From Microbispora oryzae (GTDB lineage Bacteria; Actinomycetota; Actinomycetes; Streptosporangiales; Streptosporangiaceae): a stretch of DNA of 64,000 bases. Of the stretch, positions 50,049-59,731 are shown in pieces. A program made the position numbers and the translations under genes. Every line of letters begins with the position of its first letter. The first letter of the stretch is position 1. Where the stretch lies: assembly GCF_017896165.1 (NCBI RefSeq), contig NZ_JAFCNB010000015.1:1-64000 (forward strand), written 5' to 3'. The notes beneath the pieces were generated by a model. It had not been told where the DNA came from, made no database searches, and saw nothing but the letters and a program-made list of their open reading frames with translations.

Positions 50049-50975
50049 GACCGACGGCTCGGCTGCGGCTGACCCTGCTCTACGGCGGCCTGTTCCTGGG
50101 TGCCTCGGTGCTGCTGGTGGCTCTCATCTATGTCCTCTTCGAACACTCCCCCTTTCCCGGGGCCCCGGCCGCTCCCGCGCCGGCCGGCGGAGGCGCCCTG
50201 CCGGGTCAGGCGTCCTCGATCGACACCCAGCAGGTCGCGTATCTGCGCCGGCTGTTCGCCGACTCCCTGATCGCGCTCGCGGTGACGGCGCTCGCCGCAC
50301 TGCTGATGGGCTGGTTCGCCGCCGGACGGATCCTGCGGCCGCTCACCGACATGACGGCGACCGTCCGGCACATCACCGCGGAGCGGCTCGACCGGCGGCT
50401 GGCGATGTCCGGGCCCGCCGACGAGCTCAAGGAGCTGGCCGACACCTTCGACGAACTGCTGGACCGGCTGCAGGCCGCGTTCACCGCGCAACGCCGGTTC
50501 GTCGCCAACGCCTCGCACGAGTTGCGCACACCGCTGACGCTGCAACGGGCCATGACCGAGGTCGCGCTCGCGGACCCGGACGCCGACGCGCCGTCGCTGC
50601 GGGCCGTACTGGAACGCCTGCTGGTCGCGGGCAGGCACCAGGAACGGCTCATCGAGGCCCTGCTCACCCTGGCCCGCGGCCAGCAGGGACTGCGCGACGC
50701 CGTGGCGATCGACCTCGCCGAGACCACCGCGCGGGCACTCGACGGGCACGGCGACGCCGCAGTGCGCGTCGAGTCGTCCCCCGGACCGGGTGCGGACGCT
50801 GCCGCAGCCCTTCGAGCGCCTGGAAACCGGCCGGAAGACCGACGGCGACGGCCTGGGCCTCGGCCTGTCCATCGTCGCCGCCATCGTCGAGGCGCACCAC
50901 GGCACGCTGAGCATGCGTCCCCTCCCGGCCGGCGGGCTCGAGGTGATCGTCGTCCTCCGTCCTGCGGGCGGTTGA
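50045..50975 (+). pseudogene. Sensor histidine kinase with internal deletion and frameshift
   Basis: The frame from ATG 50045 shows two membrane helices (LTLLYGGLFLGASVLLVALI, SLIALAVTALAALLMGW), a HAMP segment and the phosphorylation helix with His158 in NASHELRTPLTLQRA. It then reads VRVESSPGPG and leaves the family. The rest of the ATPase domain continues in the +1 frame: DRVRTLPQPFERLETGRKTD then GDGLGLGLSIVAAIVEAHHG, to the stop at 50973-50975. The N box and first glycine box, about 60-70 residues, are missing at the junction near 50775-50790. A deletion with frameshift inactivates the kinase; a read error cannot explain the missing residues. Confidence 0.85.
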
Positions 50976-50997
50976 GCGTCTCCCCACGGCCACGACG

Positions 50998-51486
50998 TCA
51001 TCTGCCCTCGAAGTACGCCGCCACCACGCGCGTGTGCAGGGGGAACGCCAGCTCGCGCGGCCCGTCGAGCACCAGCCACCCGGACGTCTCGGCCGTCGGG
51101 ACGACCGGTGGCAGCGCGGCGGCGGTCGTGCCCGGCCCGAGACCGAATATCAGGACGGTGCCGTCGGGGGCGCTGATCGTGTCGAACAGCCGGACCTCGC
51201 CCGGATCGACCACGACACCCGTCTCCTCCCTGAGCTCCCGTGCGGCCGCCCGCTGCCACGACTCCCCCATGTCGACGAACCCGCCGGGCAGCGCGAGACC
51301 GCCCCGGTGCGGTTCGACGTCGCGGCGGACGACGAGCAGGCCGTCGTCCACGGGCAGCAGCATCACCGCGACCGGCAGCGGATTGAGGTAACCGGTGTTG
51401 CCGCACGCCGCACACGTCCTCGGCCACGGCTGACCGGCGGCGTACGCGCCGCCGCAGAACGAGCAGTGCGAGTTTCTGTCCGTCAT
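50998..51486 (-). CDS. NUDIX hydrolase with zinc-ribbon N-terminus
   Basis: 162 residues. An N-terminal zinc ribbon ([20 protein letters not shown] then C) precedes the NUDIX domain with the box [20 protein letters not shown] then ETGV. Resembles NADH-pyrophosphatase-like or ADP-ribose-type hydrolases. ATG at 51486 preferred; a TTG at 51504 preceded by ggag would add six residues. Convergent with the damaged kinase gene. Confidence 0.88.
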   Translation of the reverse strand: MTDRNSHCSFCGGAYAAGQPWPRTCAACGNTGYLNPLPVAVMLLPVDDGLLVVRRDVEPHRGGLALPGGFVDMGESWQRAAARELREETGVVVDPGEVRLFDTISAPDGTVLIFGLGPGTTAAALPPVVPTAETSGWLVLDGPRELAFPLHTRVVAAYFEGR

Positions 51487-51589
51487 GATCTCGACATTCG
51501 TCAACTCCGCACGGCGAGGCCGACGGCCGCCAAAAGCTCGGATGTATCGACCTATCGCCAGACAGATCGTCTGCTGTCACCATGTGGGA

Positions 51590-53806
51590 ATGAGAGGCTG
51601 GGCCGTCTGGCGCCGCGTCGCGCTGCCCGTCGCGGGCCTGGCCGCGGTCGCCGGGCTCGGCTACGCGCTGACCAGGCTCTCCGAGTCGGACGCGGCCGTC
51701 AACTGGGCGCAGCTCGCGAGCGTGGCCCTCGGCGTCTTCACGCTCATCCCTCCCCTGGTGAGCACCTGGCGGCGGCGTCCGCCGGGCGGCACGAGCACGA
51801 TCGAGCAGATCGACCGCGCCGAGCGGGCGCTGCGAGTACTCGTGCACGAGCAGTGGCGCGAGGAGATCGTGATCCGCGAGCTTGACGAGCCGGCCCGGCT
51901 GCCGGTCCGCTGGAAGGTCTCCGGTCTCGACGTGATGGACCAGGACGAGCGCGTCGACGGGCTGGGTCTGCTGCGCTCGTGGTTCGGCTTCGGGCGGGTG
52001 CGGTTCGACGGGCGCACCGATCGGATGCCGGAGATGGCCGGCCGGTTCCGCAAGCTCGCCCGGCGGCGTCTGGTGATCCTCGGTGAGGCCGGCATGGGCA
52101 AGACGACGCTGGCCGTGCTCCTGCTCAGGGAACTGTTGAGGGAGCCGCAGCCCGGCGACCCGGTTCCCGTGCTGCTGTCGATGTCCGGGTGGGATCCGGC
52201 GGCCGAGCCCGTCCACCGGTGGCTGGGCAGGCGGTTACGGGAGAACTACCCTGCGCTGCGCGCCCCCGAGTTCGGTCCTGACGCGGCTCGCGGCCTGGTC
52301 ACGTACCACCGCATCCTCCCGGTCCTGGACGGCCTGGACGAGCTGCCCGACGTGATGCGGCCGAAGGTGATCAACGCGCTGAACGCCGCCTGGACCGTCG
52401 AGTCAGTCATCCTCACGTGCCGGACGGCCGACTACTTGACGGCCGTCAGCGTCCGCGGCTGCGCCGCGCTCGCCGGCGCGGCCGTCATCGAGCCCAAACC
52501 GGTGAAGAGCTCTGACGTGATCTCGTATCTCCGTGACCGGCTCGCCCCCGAGCAACGGGCCGAGTGGGCCGGCCTGCTGTCCGAGTTGAAGGCCGACCCC
52601 GGCCCGTTGGCCGAGGCCCTCTCCACGCCGCTCGTCGTGTGGCTTCTCTACAAGGTGTACGTCGAGACAGGCGCCGACCCCGCCCCGCTGCGCGACGCCG
52701 AGCGCTTCCCGACAGCGGCCGCCGTCATCGACCACCTGCTCGACAACCTCGTGCAGGCGAGCTTCGCGGCCACCCCGCCCGACGACGACCCCGCCGAACG
52801 GCACGAGCACGATCATCCGTTCCGTCCGCAGCGGTCGTGGGATCCGGACGAGGCCCGCCGGTGGCTCTCGTTCGTCGCCCGTCACATGTCGGCGACCGGC
52901 ACCAGGGACTTCCACTGGTGGCACCTCCACCGGGCTGTCTCGCGACGCTGGAGCATCCTCGTCGGAGGCGTGACCATCGGACTGCCCGTCGGCGTCACGG
53001 TCGGGCTTACCAGTGACGCCGTGGTGGCGCTGCGCAGCCCGCACGGCGGCAGCCTCCGGGACGCGCTTCTCTTCGGTCTCGCCGGGGGACCGGTGGGCGG
53101 GCTCGTGGGCGGCCTCACCGGCGGGCTCATCCTGGACCGCCTCAAGGGCTACACGCTGGAGCCGGCGTACGCCAACCTGCGCTGGCGCGGCAGCGTCCCC
53201 CGGCTCGCCGGGCAGCTCGCGCTCGGCCTGGTCACAGTGCTTCCGGTCGGCATGATCGCGGCGTTCGCCCTGTGGCGGGTCGCGGGGATCTCCTCGGAGG
53301 TCGACGGCCTGATTCTCTACGCGCTGGTTATCGGCGCCATGGGCGGTGTCACCCTCGGGCTCAACAAGTGGGTGACGACCCCTCTCACGAACGACCGGCC
53401 GCAGGGCCCGCTGATCACACTGCGGCGGGACCTCCAGCTCGTGTACGGGCGCTCCCTCACCTTCGGGCTGGCGCTGGGCCTCGCGTTCGGCTTCGCCGGG
53501 ACGCTGGTGAACGGCTTCTCCGGGCTGGCGCGCGGCGCCGAGGCCGGGATCGCCTTCGGGCTGGCGGGCGGAGTCGTGTTCACCCTCACCTTCGGGTTCA
53601 CGGGAGCCAGCTCGAACTATCTTGTCGCCGTCGCCGTGCTCCGCGCCCGCGGGCGGATCCCGCTACGGCTGATGCGCCTACTCGAGGACGCCCACCGTGT
53701 CGGGCTGCTCCGCCAGGTGGGGCCCGTGTACCGGTTCCGGCACGAGAAACTGCAGGACCGTCTCGCCCACATCCACACCGCGGACGATCGGCCCGAGCGG
53801 AGGTAG
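51590..53806 (+). CDS. Membrane NACHT-family ATPase
   Basis: 738 residues. Two N-terminal hydrophobic helices (VALPVAGLAAVAGLGYALTR, VNWAQLASVALGVFTLIPPL). NACHT domain with Walker A LGEAGMGKTTLAV (164-176) and Walker B RILPVLDGLDELPDV (241-255), the Asp-Gly-Leu-Asp-Glu pattern of NACHT proteins. From ~460 to 700 a Gly-rich polytopic membrane region (FGLAGGPVGGLVGGLTGGLI), then a soluble tail (YRFRHEKLQDRLAHIH) typical for such proteins. NACHT NTPases act in phage defence and signalling; this membrane form may permeabilise or signal. ATG at 51590; upstream starts lack homology. Confidence 0.85.
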   Translation: MRGWAVWRRVALPVAGLAAVAGLGYALTRLSESDAAVNWAQLASVALGVFTLIPPLVSTWRRRPPGGTSTIEQIDRAERALRVLVHEQWREEIVIRELDEPARLPVRWKVSGLDVMDQDERVDGLGLLRSWFGFGRVRFDGRTDRMPEMAGRFRKLARRRLVILGEAGMGKTTLAVLLLRELLREPQPGDPVPVLLSMSGWDPAAEPVHRWLGRRLRENYPALRAPEFGPDAARGLVTYHRILPVLDGLDELPDVMRPKVINALNAAWTVESVILTCRTADYLTAVSVRGCAALAGAAVIEPKPVKSSDVISYLRDRLAPEQRAEWAGLLSELKADPGPLAEALSTPLVVWLLYKVYVETGADPAPLRDAERFPTAAAVIDHLLDNLVQASFAATPPDDDPAERHEHDHPFRPQRSWDPDEARRWLSFVARHMSATGTRDFHWWHLHRAVSRRWSILVGGVTIGLPVGVTVGLTSDAVVALRSPHGGSLRDALLFGLAGGPVGGLVGGLTGGLILDRLKGYTLEPAYANLRWRGSVPRLAGQLALGLVTVLPVGMIAAFALWRVAGISSEVDGLILYALVIGAMGGVTLGLNKWVTTPLTNDRPQGPLITLRRDLQLVYGRSLTFGLALGLAFGFAGTLVNGFSGLARGAEAGIAFGLAGGVVFTLTFGFTGASSNYLVAVAVLRARGRIPLRLMRLLEDAHRVGLLRQVGPVYRFRHEKLQDRLAHIHTADDRPERR

Positions 53807-53891
53807 CGGACCGCGACCGGCTGATGACCGCCGCGCCTCCGATCCCGGTGCCGGAGCCCCCGCGGGGCCAGGCATGCCTTCATCTCGCGAC

Positions 53892-53911
53892 CCAACCAGA
53901 ACAAAGGTTGG
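53892..53911. repeat. Inverted repeat CCAACC-N8-GGTTGG
   Basis: Perfect 6-base arms with an 8-base loop in the A+T-rich gap after the NACHT gene. Could be a weak terminator for that gene or an operator for the GH95 gene. The rest of 53807-54138 holds a promoter-like pair and no gene. Confidence 0.35.
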
Positions 53912-53969
53912 ATGTCTATAGGTCACTACCAGCACAGAGGCGGGGTTTAGGACTGTTTCATAACAACCA

Positions 53970-53999
53970 TTGACGCGATACATCAAATCTTTGTAGCTT
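53970..53999 (+). promoter_or_regulatory. Promoter-like pair upstream of GH95 gene
   Basis: TTGACG at 53970-53975 and, 18 bp on, TAGCTT at 53994-53999, in the most A+T-rich stretch of the gap. It resembles a sigma-70-type promoter with a weak -10 box, 139 bp before the GH95 ATG. Confidence 0.35.
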
Positions 54000-54138
54000 T
54001 GCGATCACCCCCTTCCATCTAGCCCCGTCAAGCTGCCGGCCCCGCTGAGCTCGGCTTCCTCACCAGAGCCGCGTTCGTCGTCGTATTTGGCGCGGGTGCC
54101 GGCCGCCCGCTGGGCCGCAGTGCGCATGGAGTTGCACG

Positions 54139-57100
54139 ATGCCAGACCTGACGCGAAGGCAGCTGATGAAGATCGGCACAGCGGGAGCCGGAGCCCTGCT
54201 GTTGCCGATGCAATGGACGGCGGTCGCCCGGGCCGCCTCGGTGGCGCCTCCCGAGGTGCGCGCCGCCAACGACCTCGCCCTCTGGTACGACAAGGGCGCG
54301 GGCACCGACTGGCTCAGCGCCCTGCCGATCGGCAACGGACGCCTCGGCGCCATGGTGTTCGGCAACATCGACCAGGAGCGTCTCCAGCTCAACGAGGACA
54401 CCGTGTGGGGCGGTGGGCCGTACGACCAGAGCAACACGAAGGGCGCGGCCGCGCTGCCGGAGATCCAGCGGCTGGTCTTCGCGGACCAGTGGAGCCAGGC
54501 CCAGACCCTGGTCGACCAGAACATGCTGGGCAGCCCGGCGGGCCAGCTCGCCTACCAGACCGTCGGCAACTTCCGGTTGAACTTCGCCGGCACCAGCGGC
54601 GCGACCGAGTACAACCGCTTCCTCGACCTCACCACGGCCACCACCTCGGTGACCTATCTCCTGAACGGCGTGCGCTACCGGCGTGAGGTGTTCGCCAGCG
54701 CGCCCGACCAGGTCATCGCCATCCGGCTGACCGCGGACAAGCCCGGCTCCATCTCGTTCTCCACGACATGGGACAGCCCGCAGCGGACGACGCTGTCCAG
54801 CCCGGACGCCAGGACGGTGGCCGCCGACGGCGTCTCGGGCAACTTCGAGGGCAAGACCGGCTCGGTCAAGTTCCTGGTCCAGGCACGGGCCGTCGCCGAC
54901 GGCGGCACCGTCACCAGCTCCGCTGGCACGCTCCAGGTGTCCGGCGCGGACAGTGTGACCCTGCTGATCTCCATCGGCACCAGCTACGTCAACTACAAGG
55001 ACGTCAGCGGCGACTACCAGGGCATCGCGCGGGGACACCTCGACGACGCCACCGGCAAGGCCTACGACGACCTGCGCAGCCGGCATGTGACCGACTACCA
55101 GAAGCTGTTCGGCCGGACGACGCTCGACCTCGGCCGCACCGACGCCGCCGACCAGCCGACCAACGTGCGGATCGCGCAGCACTCGGCCGTCGACGACCCG
55201 CAGTTCTCCACGCTGCTGTTCCAGTTCGGGCGCTACCTGCTGATCTCCTCCTCGCGTCCGGGCACCCAGCCGGCCAACCTGCAGGGCATCTGGAACGACT
55301 CGCTGGCCCCGCAGTGGGACTCGAAGTACACGCTCAACGCCAACCTGCCGATGAACTACTGGCCGGCCGACACGACGAACCTGTCGGAGTGCTACGAGCC
55401 GGTCTTCGACATGATCCAGGACCTCACGGTGACCGGCGCGCGAACGGCCCAGGTGCAGTACGGCGCCGGCGGCTGGGTCACCCACCACAACACCGACGGG
55501 TGGCGGGCCACGTCGGTCGTCGACGGCGCGCTGTGGGGCATGTGGCAGTCCGGCGGCGCGTGGCTGTCGACCATGATCTGGGAACACTACCTGTTCACCG
55601 GCGACATCGACTTCCTCCGGAAGTACTACCCGGCGATGAAGGGCTCCGCGCAGTTCTTCCTGGAGACCCTGGTGGTGGAGCCGAAGCTCGGCTGGCTGGT
55701 CACGAACCCGTCCAACTCCCCCGAGCTCCCCCATCACCCGAACGTCAGCGTGTGCGCCGGTCCCACCATGGACATGCAGATCCTGCGTGACCTGTTCGAC
55801 GGCTGCGCCCAGGCGAGCGAGGTCCTCGGCGTGGACGCCGACCTCCGGACGCAGGTGCTGGCCGCCCGCGAGCGCCTGGCCCCGATGCAGATCGGCTCGC
55901 GCGGCAACATCCAGGAGTGGCTGTACGACTGGGTGGAGACCGAGAAGAACCACCGGCACATCTCCCACCTCTACGGTCTGCATCCCAGCCACCAGATCAC
56001 CAAGCGCGGCACCCCCGAGCTTTACAATGCCGCCCGGCGGACCCTGGAGCTGCGCGGCGACGACGGCACCGGCTGGTCGCTCGCCTGGAAGATCAACTAC
56101 TGGGCGCGCATGGAGGAGGGCACGCGGGCGCACGACCTGATCCGCCTCCTGGTGACGACCGCCCGGCTCGCGCCGAACATGTTCGACCTGCACCCGCCGT
56201 TCCAGATCGACGGCAACTTCGGCGCCACGTCCGGCATCGCCGAGATGCTGCTGCAGAGCCACACCGGCGAGCTGCACATCCTGCCGGCGCTGCCGGCCGC
56301 CTGGCCGAAGGGCAAGGTCGACGGTCTGCGCGGCCGCGGCGGTCACACCGTCGGCGCGACGTGGAGCGGCGGGCAGGCCGACGAGTTCCTCATCACGCCC
56401 GACCGCGACGGTGTGGTCAAGGTACGCGGCGACATGTTCTCCGGCCGCTACCAGATCGTCGACACCACCGGCGGCGGCACGGTCACGGTCGAGAAGGCCG
56501 AGCCCGACGCCATCAAGATCACGGCGCAGGCACGTCACACCTACCGGGCGCACCCGCTGCAGAAGGTCACGATGACCGCGCCCGACGAGGTCAGCCCGGG
56601 ACAGGCGGCGAAGGTCAAGGTCACCTACCAGGCGGTCGAGCTGCCGCTGGCGCAGAAGGCGACGGCGTCCCTCCACGCGCCGGACGGATGGACCGTCACC
56701 CCCGCGCAGGCCGACGTGGGCCCCCTGGCGGCGGACGCGAAGGCCACGGTGGAGTTCACCGTCACTCCCGCCGCCGGCGCGGCGAGCGGCACCGCGGTCC
56801 TCACCGGCGTGGTGAGCGGCACCGAGGCGGGCGAGGACTGGACCGCGTCCGCGCAGGCCACGGTGCGGGTGTGGAGCGGCGGGGAGAAGCCGCTTGAGGA
56901 CTTCTTCAGCAACGTCGCCGTCACCGACGACACCAACACCAACCCCGGAAGCATCGACGGCAACGGCGCCAGCATCTCCGCCCAGGCGCTGGCCCAGGCC
57001 GGTGTCACCCCGGGCGGCACCGTCGTCAAGAACGGGCTGACCTTCAAGTGGCCCAACGTCACGGTGGGCACCCCCGACAACGCCATCGCCTCCGGGCAGT

Positions 57101-57756
57101 CCCTCAAGGTGACCGGCACCGGCAAGACGCTCGGCTTCCTGCTGACGGGCACCTACGGCGCGGTGTCCGGGCCGGCCACCATCGTCTACAAGGACGGCAC
57201 CCGGCAGACCTTCACCCTCAGCTCGCCGGACTGGTACGGCAACCCCCGGCCGGAGGGCGACGCCGCCGTCGTGGCCGCCTACCAGAACCGGCCGAACAAC
57301 CAGCGGGAGAACACCGCCGCGACCATCTATTACGCGGGCGTGGCGCTGCAGAACAAGGAGATCTCCCGGGTCGACCTGCCCAACATCAGCGCCAAGGCGG
57401 CGAACGGGGTCGCGACCATGCACATCTTCGCCGTCGCGCTCGATCCCGTCACACCGCCCGCGCCGGAGATCAAGCTGACCGTCACGGCCTCCTCCCGGTG
57501 CATCGGCGCCTCGGCGTACCTGGCGGTCACGGCCGTCAACGACTCCGATGTGCCGGCGACGGTGACGCTGACCACTCCGTACGGCTCCAAGACCGTGGCC
57601 GACGTGGCTCCCGGCAAGCAGGCCTACCAGTCCTTCAACACCAGGTCCGGGCAGATCGACGCGGGCACGGTCACCGTGACCGCGACCGCGACCATCGACG
57701 GCAAGCAGGTCACCTCGACCTACGAGGCCGCCTACACCGCGGCCAGCTGCGGCTGA
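54139..57756 (+). CDS. Secreted GH95 alpha-L-fucosidase/galactosidase, multidomain
   Basis: 1205 residues. A Tat-like signal (LTRRQLMKIGTAGAGALLLP) is followed by the GH95 catalytic region: beta domain with LSALPIGNGRLGAMVFGNID, then the barrel with the active-site Asn pair in TLNANLPMNYW (N400, N402), the general acid Glu593 in RGNIQEWLYDW and Asp691 in FQIDGNFGATSG. After ~820 comes a NEW3/NPCBM-associated domain (KVKVTYQAVELPLAQKATAS), then a beta-rich module and a C-terminal Ig-like domain. It would remove alpha-1,2-fucose or L-galactose from plant or host glycans outside the cell. Confidence 0.93.
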   Translation: MPDLTRRQLMKIGTAGAGALLLPMQWTAVARAASVAPPEVRAANDLALWYDKGAGTDWLSALPIGNGRLGAMVFGNIDQERLQLNEDTVWGGGPYDQSNTKGAAALPEIQRLVFADQWSQAQTLVDQNMLGSPAGQLAYQTVGNFRLNFAGTSGATEYNRFLDLTTATTSVTYLLNGVRYRREVFASAPDQVIAIRLTADKPGSISFSTTWDSPQRTTLSSPDARTVAADGVSGNFEGKTGSVKFLVQARAVADGGTVTSSAGTLQVSGADSVTLLISIGTSYVNYKDVSGDYQGIARGHLDDATGKAYDDLRSRHVTDYQKLFGRTTLDLGRTDAADQPTNVRIAQHSAVDDPQFSTLLFQFGRYLLISSSRPGTQPANLQGIWNDSLAPQWDSKYTLNANLPMNYWPADTTNLSECYEPVFDMIQDLTVTGARTAQVQYGAGGWVTHHNTDGWRATSVVDGALWGMWQSGGAWLSTMIWEHYLFTGDIDFLRKYYPAMKGSAQFFLETLVVEPKLGWLVTNPSNSPELPHHPNVSVCAGPTMDMQILRDLFDGCAQASEVLGVDADLRTQVLAARERLAPMQIGSRGNIQEWLYDWVETEKNHRHISHLYGLHPSHQITKRGTPELYNAARRTLELRGDDGTGWSLAWKINYWARMEEGTRAHDLIRLLVTTARLAPNMFDLHPPFQIDGNFGATSGIAEMLLQSHTGELHILPALPAAWPKGKVDGLRGRGGHTVGATWSGGQADEFLITPDRDGVVKVRGDMFSGRYQIVDTTGGGTVTVEKAEPDAIKITAQARHTYRAHPLQKVTMTAPDEVSPGQAAKVKVTYQAVELPLAQKATASLHAPDGWTVTPAQADVGPLAADAKATVEFTVTPAAGAASGTAVLTGVVSGTEAGEDWTASAQATVRVWSGGEKPLEDFFSNVAVTDDTNTNPGSIDGNGASISAQALAQAGVTPGGTVVKNGLTFKWPNVTVGTPDNAIASGQSLKVTGTGKTLGFLLTGTYGAVSGPATIVYKDGTRQTFTLSSPDWYGNPRPEGDAAVVAAYQNRPNNQRENTAATIYYAGVALQNKEISRVDLPNISAKAANGVATMHIFAVALDPVTPPAPEIKLTVTASSRCIGASAYLAVTAVNDSDVPATVTLTTPYGSKTVADVAPGKQAYQSFNTRSGQIDAGTVTVTATATIDGKQVTSTYEAAYTAASCG

Positions 57757-57767
57757 CCATGCCCGCG

Positions 57768-57823
57768 GGTGTCCCCGGCGGACCGCTGACCGCACCGGCG
57801 GTCGCCCCCCCGCCGGGGACACC
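57768..57823 (+). terminator. Stem-loop 1 after GH95 gene
   Basis: A 14-bp perfect stem (GGTGTCCCCGGCGG and its complement) enclosing a 28-nt loop that can itself form an ACCGC/GCGGT helix, starting 11 bp after the GH95 stop. Confidence 0.65.
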
Positions 57824-57837
57824 GCCATCGCGTAACC

Positions 57838-57867
57838 GGGGCCGGCCGACCGGATACGGCCGGCCCC
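57838..57867 (+). terminator. Stem-loop 2 after GH95 gene
   Basis: An 11-bp stem (GGGGCCGGCCG / CGGCCGGCCCC) with an 8-nt loop, immediately before the next gene's ribosome site. With stem-loop 1 it forms a tandem terminator or an attenuating structure. Confidence 0.55.
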
Positions 57868-57892
57868 GCCCCCCCATACATGGAGTGAACAT

Positions 57893-58525
57893 ATGGCAAC
57901 CAAGAGAACCACGCAGATACTCGCCGCGTCGGTGCTCGGTCTCGCCCTCGCCGGCGTGGCCGCCCCCGCGCTGGCGGACGACGCGCCGTCCGGCAGCGGC
58001 ATCGACGTGTCGGTGAAGATCGAGCCGATCACGACTCCTGGTCAGGTGTCGATGACCGTGGCCGACAACACCGGCGTCTCCCTGCAGGAGAACGGGTCCG
58101 ACGCCGCCGCCCGTCAGTTCGTCGGCACCCTGCCGACGGTCACGGTGAGCGACACCCGCAAGCCCGAGGACATCCCCGCGGGCGACTACTGGGCGGTCGT
58201 CGGCCAGGCCAGCCAGTTCACCGCGACCAGCGGCTCGGCGGCCCCCATCGGCCCGGAGTACCTGGGCTGGATCCCGCGCCTGCTGACCGACTCCACCACC
58301 GGCGCGGTGTCGGCCGGTGAGCCCGTCTCCAGCGTCGTCTCCGACGGCAGCGGGGCCCCCACCGTCGGTCTGAAGGGCCAGGAGCTGCTCGTCTCGACGG
58401 CGAACTCCGCCGACGAGATCGGCACCTGGAAGGTCAACGCCGACCTCGCCCTCCGGACCTCCGTCGACGTCGCGGCCGGCGAGTACCACTCGACCCTGAC
58501 GCTTTCGCTGTTCAACCAGTCCTGA
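57893..58525 (+). CDS. Secreted WxL-like beta-sandwich protein
   Basis: 210 residues. Signal peptide (TQILAASVLGLALAGVAAPA, cleavage near ALADD), then an all-beta domain with ADNTGVSLQENGSD, LPTVTVSDTRKPEDIP, GDYWAVVGQASQFTATSG and the end AAGEYHSTLTLSLFNQS. The end and the VSDTR stretch resemble WxL-type surface domains, which bind cell wall in Firmicutes; the actinobacterial role is unknown. ATG at 57893 after ggagtgaac. Follows the GH95 gene but two stem-loops lie between. Confidence 0.7.
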   Translation: MATKRTTQILAASVLGLALAGVAAPALADDAPSGSGIDVSVKIEPITTPGQVSMTVADNTGVSLQENGSDAAARQFVGTLPTVTVSDTRKPEDIPAGDYWAVVGQASQFTATSGSAAPIGPEYLGWIPRLLTDSTTGAVSAGEPVSSVVSDGSGAPTVGLKGQELLVSTANSADEIGTWKVNADLALRTSVDVAAGEYHSTLTLSLFNQS

Positions 58526-58532
58526 GCCCGCG

Positions 58533-58577
58533 GGCGGGGCGCCACCTGGTCTCCGGCTGCGGCTCGGCCGCCCCGCC
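58533..58577. terminator. Stem-loop between convergent genes
   Basis: A 9-bp stem (GGCGGGGCG / CGCCCCGCC) with a 27-nt loop between stops at 58525 and 58632. Weaker evidence because of the long loop. Confidence 0.4.
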
Positions 58578-58631
58578 GCGACCCATCGGCCGTTCCGCCG
58601 CCGGCCGCGCCCGGGCGGCCGGCGGCGGCGG

Positions 58632-59501
58632 CTATCCGCGGCTGTCGGCGGCGTCGCGCACGATCGCCACGACCGCGTCGGGGTGGGAGACCATCACCGC
58701 GTGGGACGAGTGGACCGTCCTGATCCGCGCGTGGGCCCGCGCCGACATGAAGCGCTGGCCCGCCGCCGGGATGGCCTTGTCGTCGAGGGTGATGAGGCTC
58801 CAGGACGGAATCGTCTTCCAGGCCGGCTCCCCCGAGGGCTCGTTCTGGGCGGTCAGCGACAGCGGCCGCTGGGTGGCGGCCATGACGGCGGCCGTGCTCG
58901 CGGGCACGTCCGCCGCGAAGACCGCGCGGAAGCTGTCCTCCTTGATGTAGACGTCGATGTCCGTCCCGCCGGGTGCCGCGGGGTTGGGGAACGGCCTGGC
59001 GACGGTCGTGGCGGGCCCGAGCAGGGAGCCGGGATACTTGGCCGGGTCCAGCACCGTGGCGATGCTCTCCCCCTGGTCGGGCACGAACGCGCCCACGTAA
59101 ACCAGGGCCTTCACGTTCGGCACGCCACGGGCCGCGTTGGTGATGACCGCGCCTCCGTAGGAGTGCCCGACCAGCACGACGGGCCCGCTGACGGTCGTGA
59201 GGATGGACCGGACGTAGTCGGCGTCCGACGTGAGCCCGCGCAGCTCGTCCGGAGCGGCGACGACCGGATAGCCGAGCCGCCGCAACGTCGCGATCTCGGC
59301 ATTCCAGCCGCTGGAGTCGGCGAAGGCGCCGTGGACGAACACGATGGTCGGCTTGACGGCGGTGGTGCGGCCCGCCGTCATGCCCGTCGTAGCCGCCGTC
59401 CCGGTCCCCGTCGCGTGCGCGGCGGTGACCGAGGTCAGGACGAGGGCGGCGGCCGCCAGCGCCGGGATGAGCCGTCTGGCGTGTCGCGAGCGAGAGGTCA
59501 T
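58632..59501 (-). CDS. Secreted alpha/beta hydrolase
   Basis: 289 residues. Signal peptide (RLIPALAAAALVLTSVTAAH). Hydrolase fold with VFVHGAFADSSGWNAEIATL, nucleophile VLVGHSYGGAVITNAARG and C-terminal His in VHSSHAVMVSHPDAVV. Matches the family of plant-hydroxynitrile-lyase-like esterases common in actinomycetes. Start ATG preceded by cggaggaagac. Monocistronic. Substrate unknown. Confidence 0.88.
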   Translation of the reverse strand: MTSRSRHARRLIPALAAAALVLTSVTAAHATGTGTAATTGMTAGRTTAVKPTIVFVHGAFADSSGWNAEIATLRRLGYPVVAAPDELRGLTSDADYVRSILTTVSGPVVLVGHSYGGAVITNAARGVPNVKALVYVGAFVPDQGESIATVLDPAKYPGSLLGPATTVARPFPNPAAPGGTDIDVYIKEDSFRAVFAADVPASTAAVMAATQRPLSLTAQNEPSGEPAWKTIPSWSLITLDDKAIPAAGQRFMSARAHARIRTVHSSHAVMVSHPDAVVAIVRDAADSRG

Positions 59502-59731
59502 TGTCTTCCTCCGATGACGTGGGGTCGTCGACGAGGAAGGACACTAGGCACCCGGACGGCCCGGGTCTTCAGTCAGTTGACTGTCCCGCGGTCACGCATG
59601 GGTGCGGCGGCGTCCGGGGGGAGGAATCAAGTCGCACGACGGGACCCCCGCGCCGTCCGCCCGGCCTGGATTCCGCGGCGGCGGACGCGCGTCGGGGGCC
59701 CGGTGCGCATCGCCCTGGACGATGCTCTCGT

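Noticed and set aside
54028-58032. 1334-codon open frame antisense to the GH95 gene
   Set aside because: Arg/Gly/Val-rich antisense shadow created by high third-position G+C; no domain, and the sense strand is a clear enzyme.
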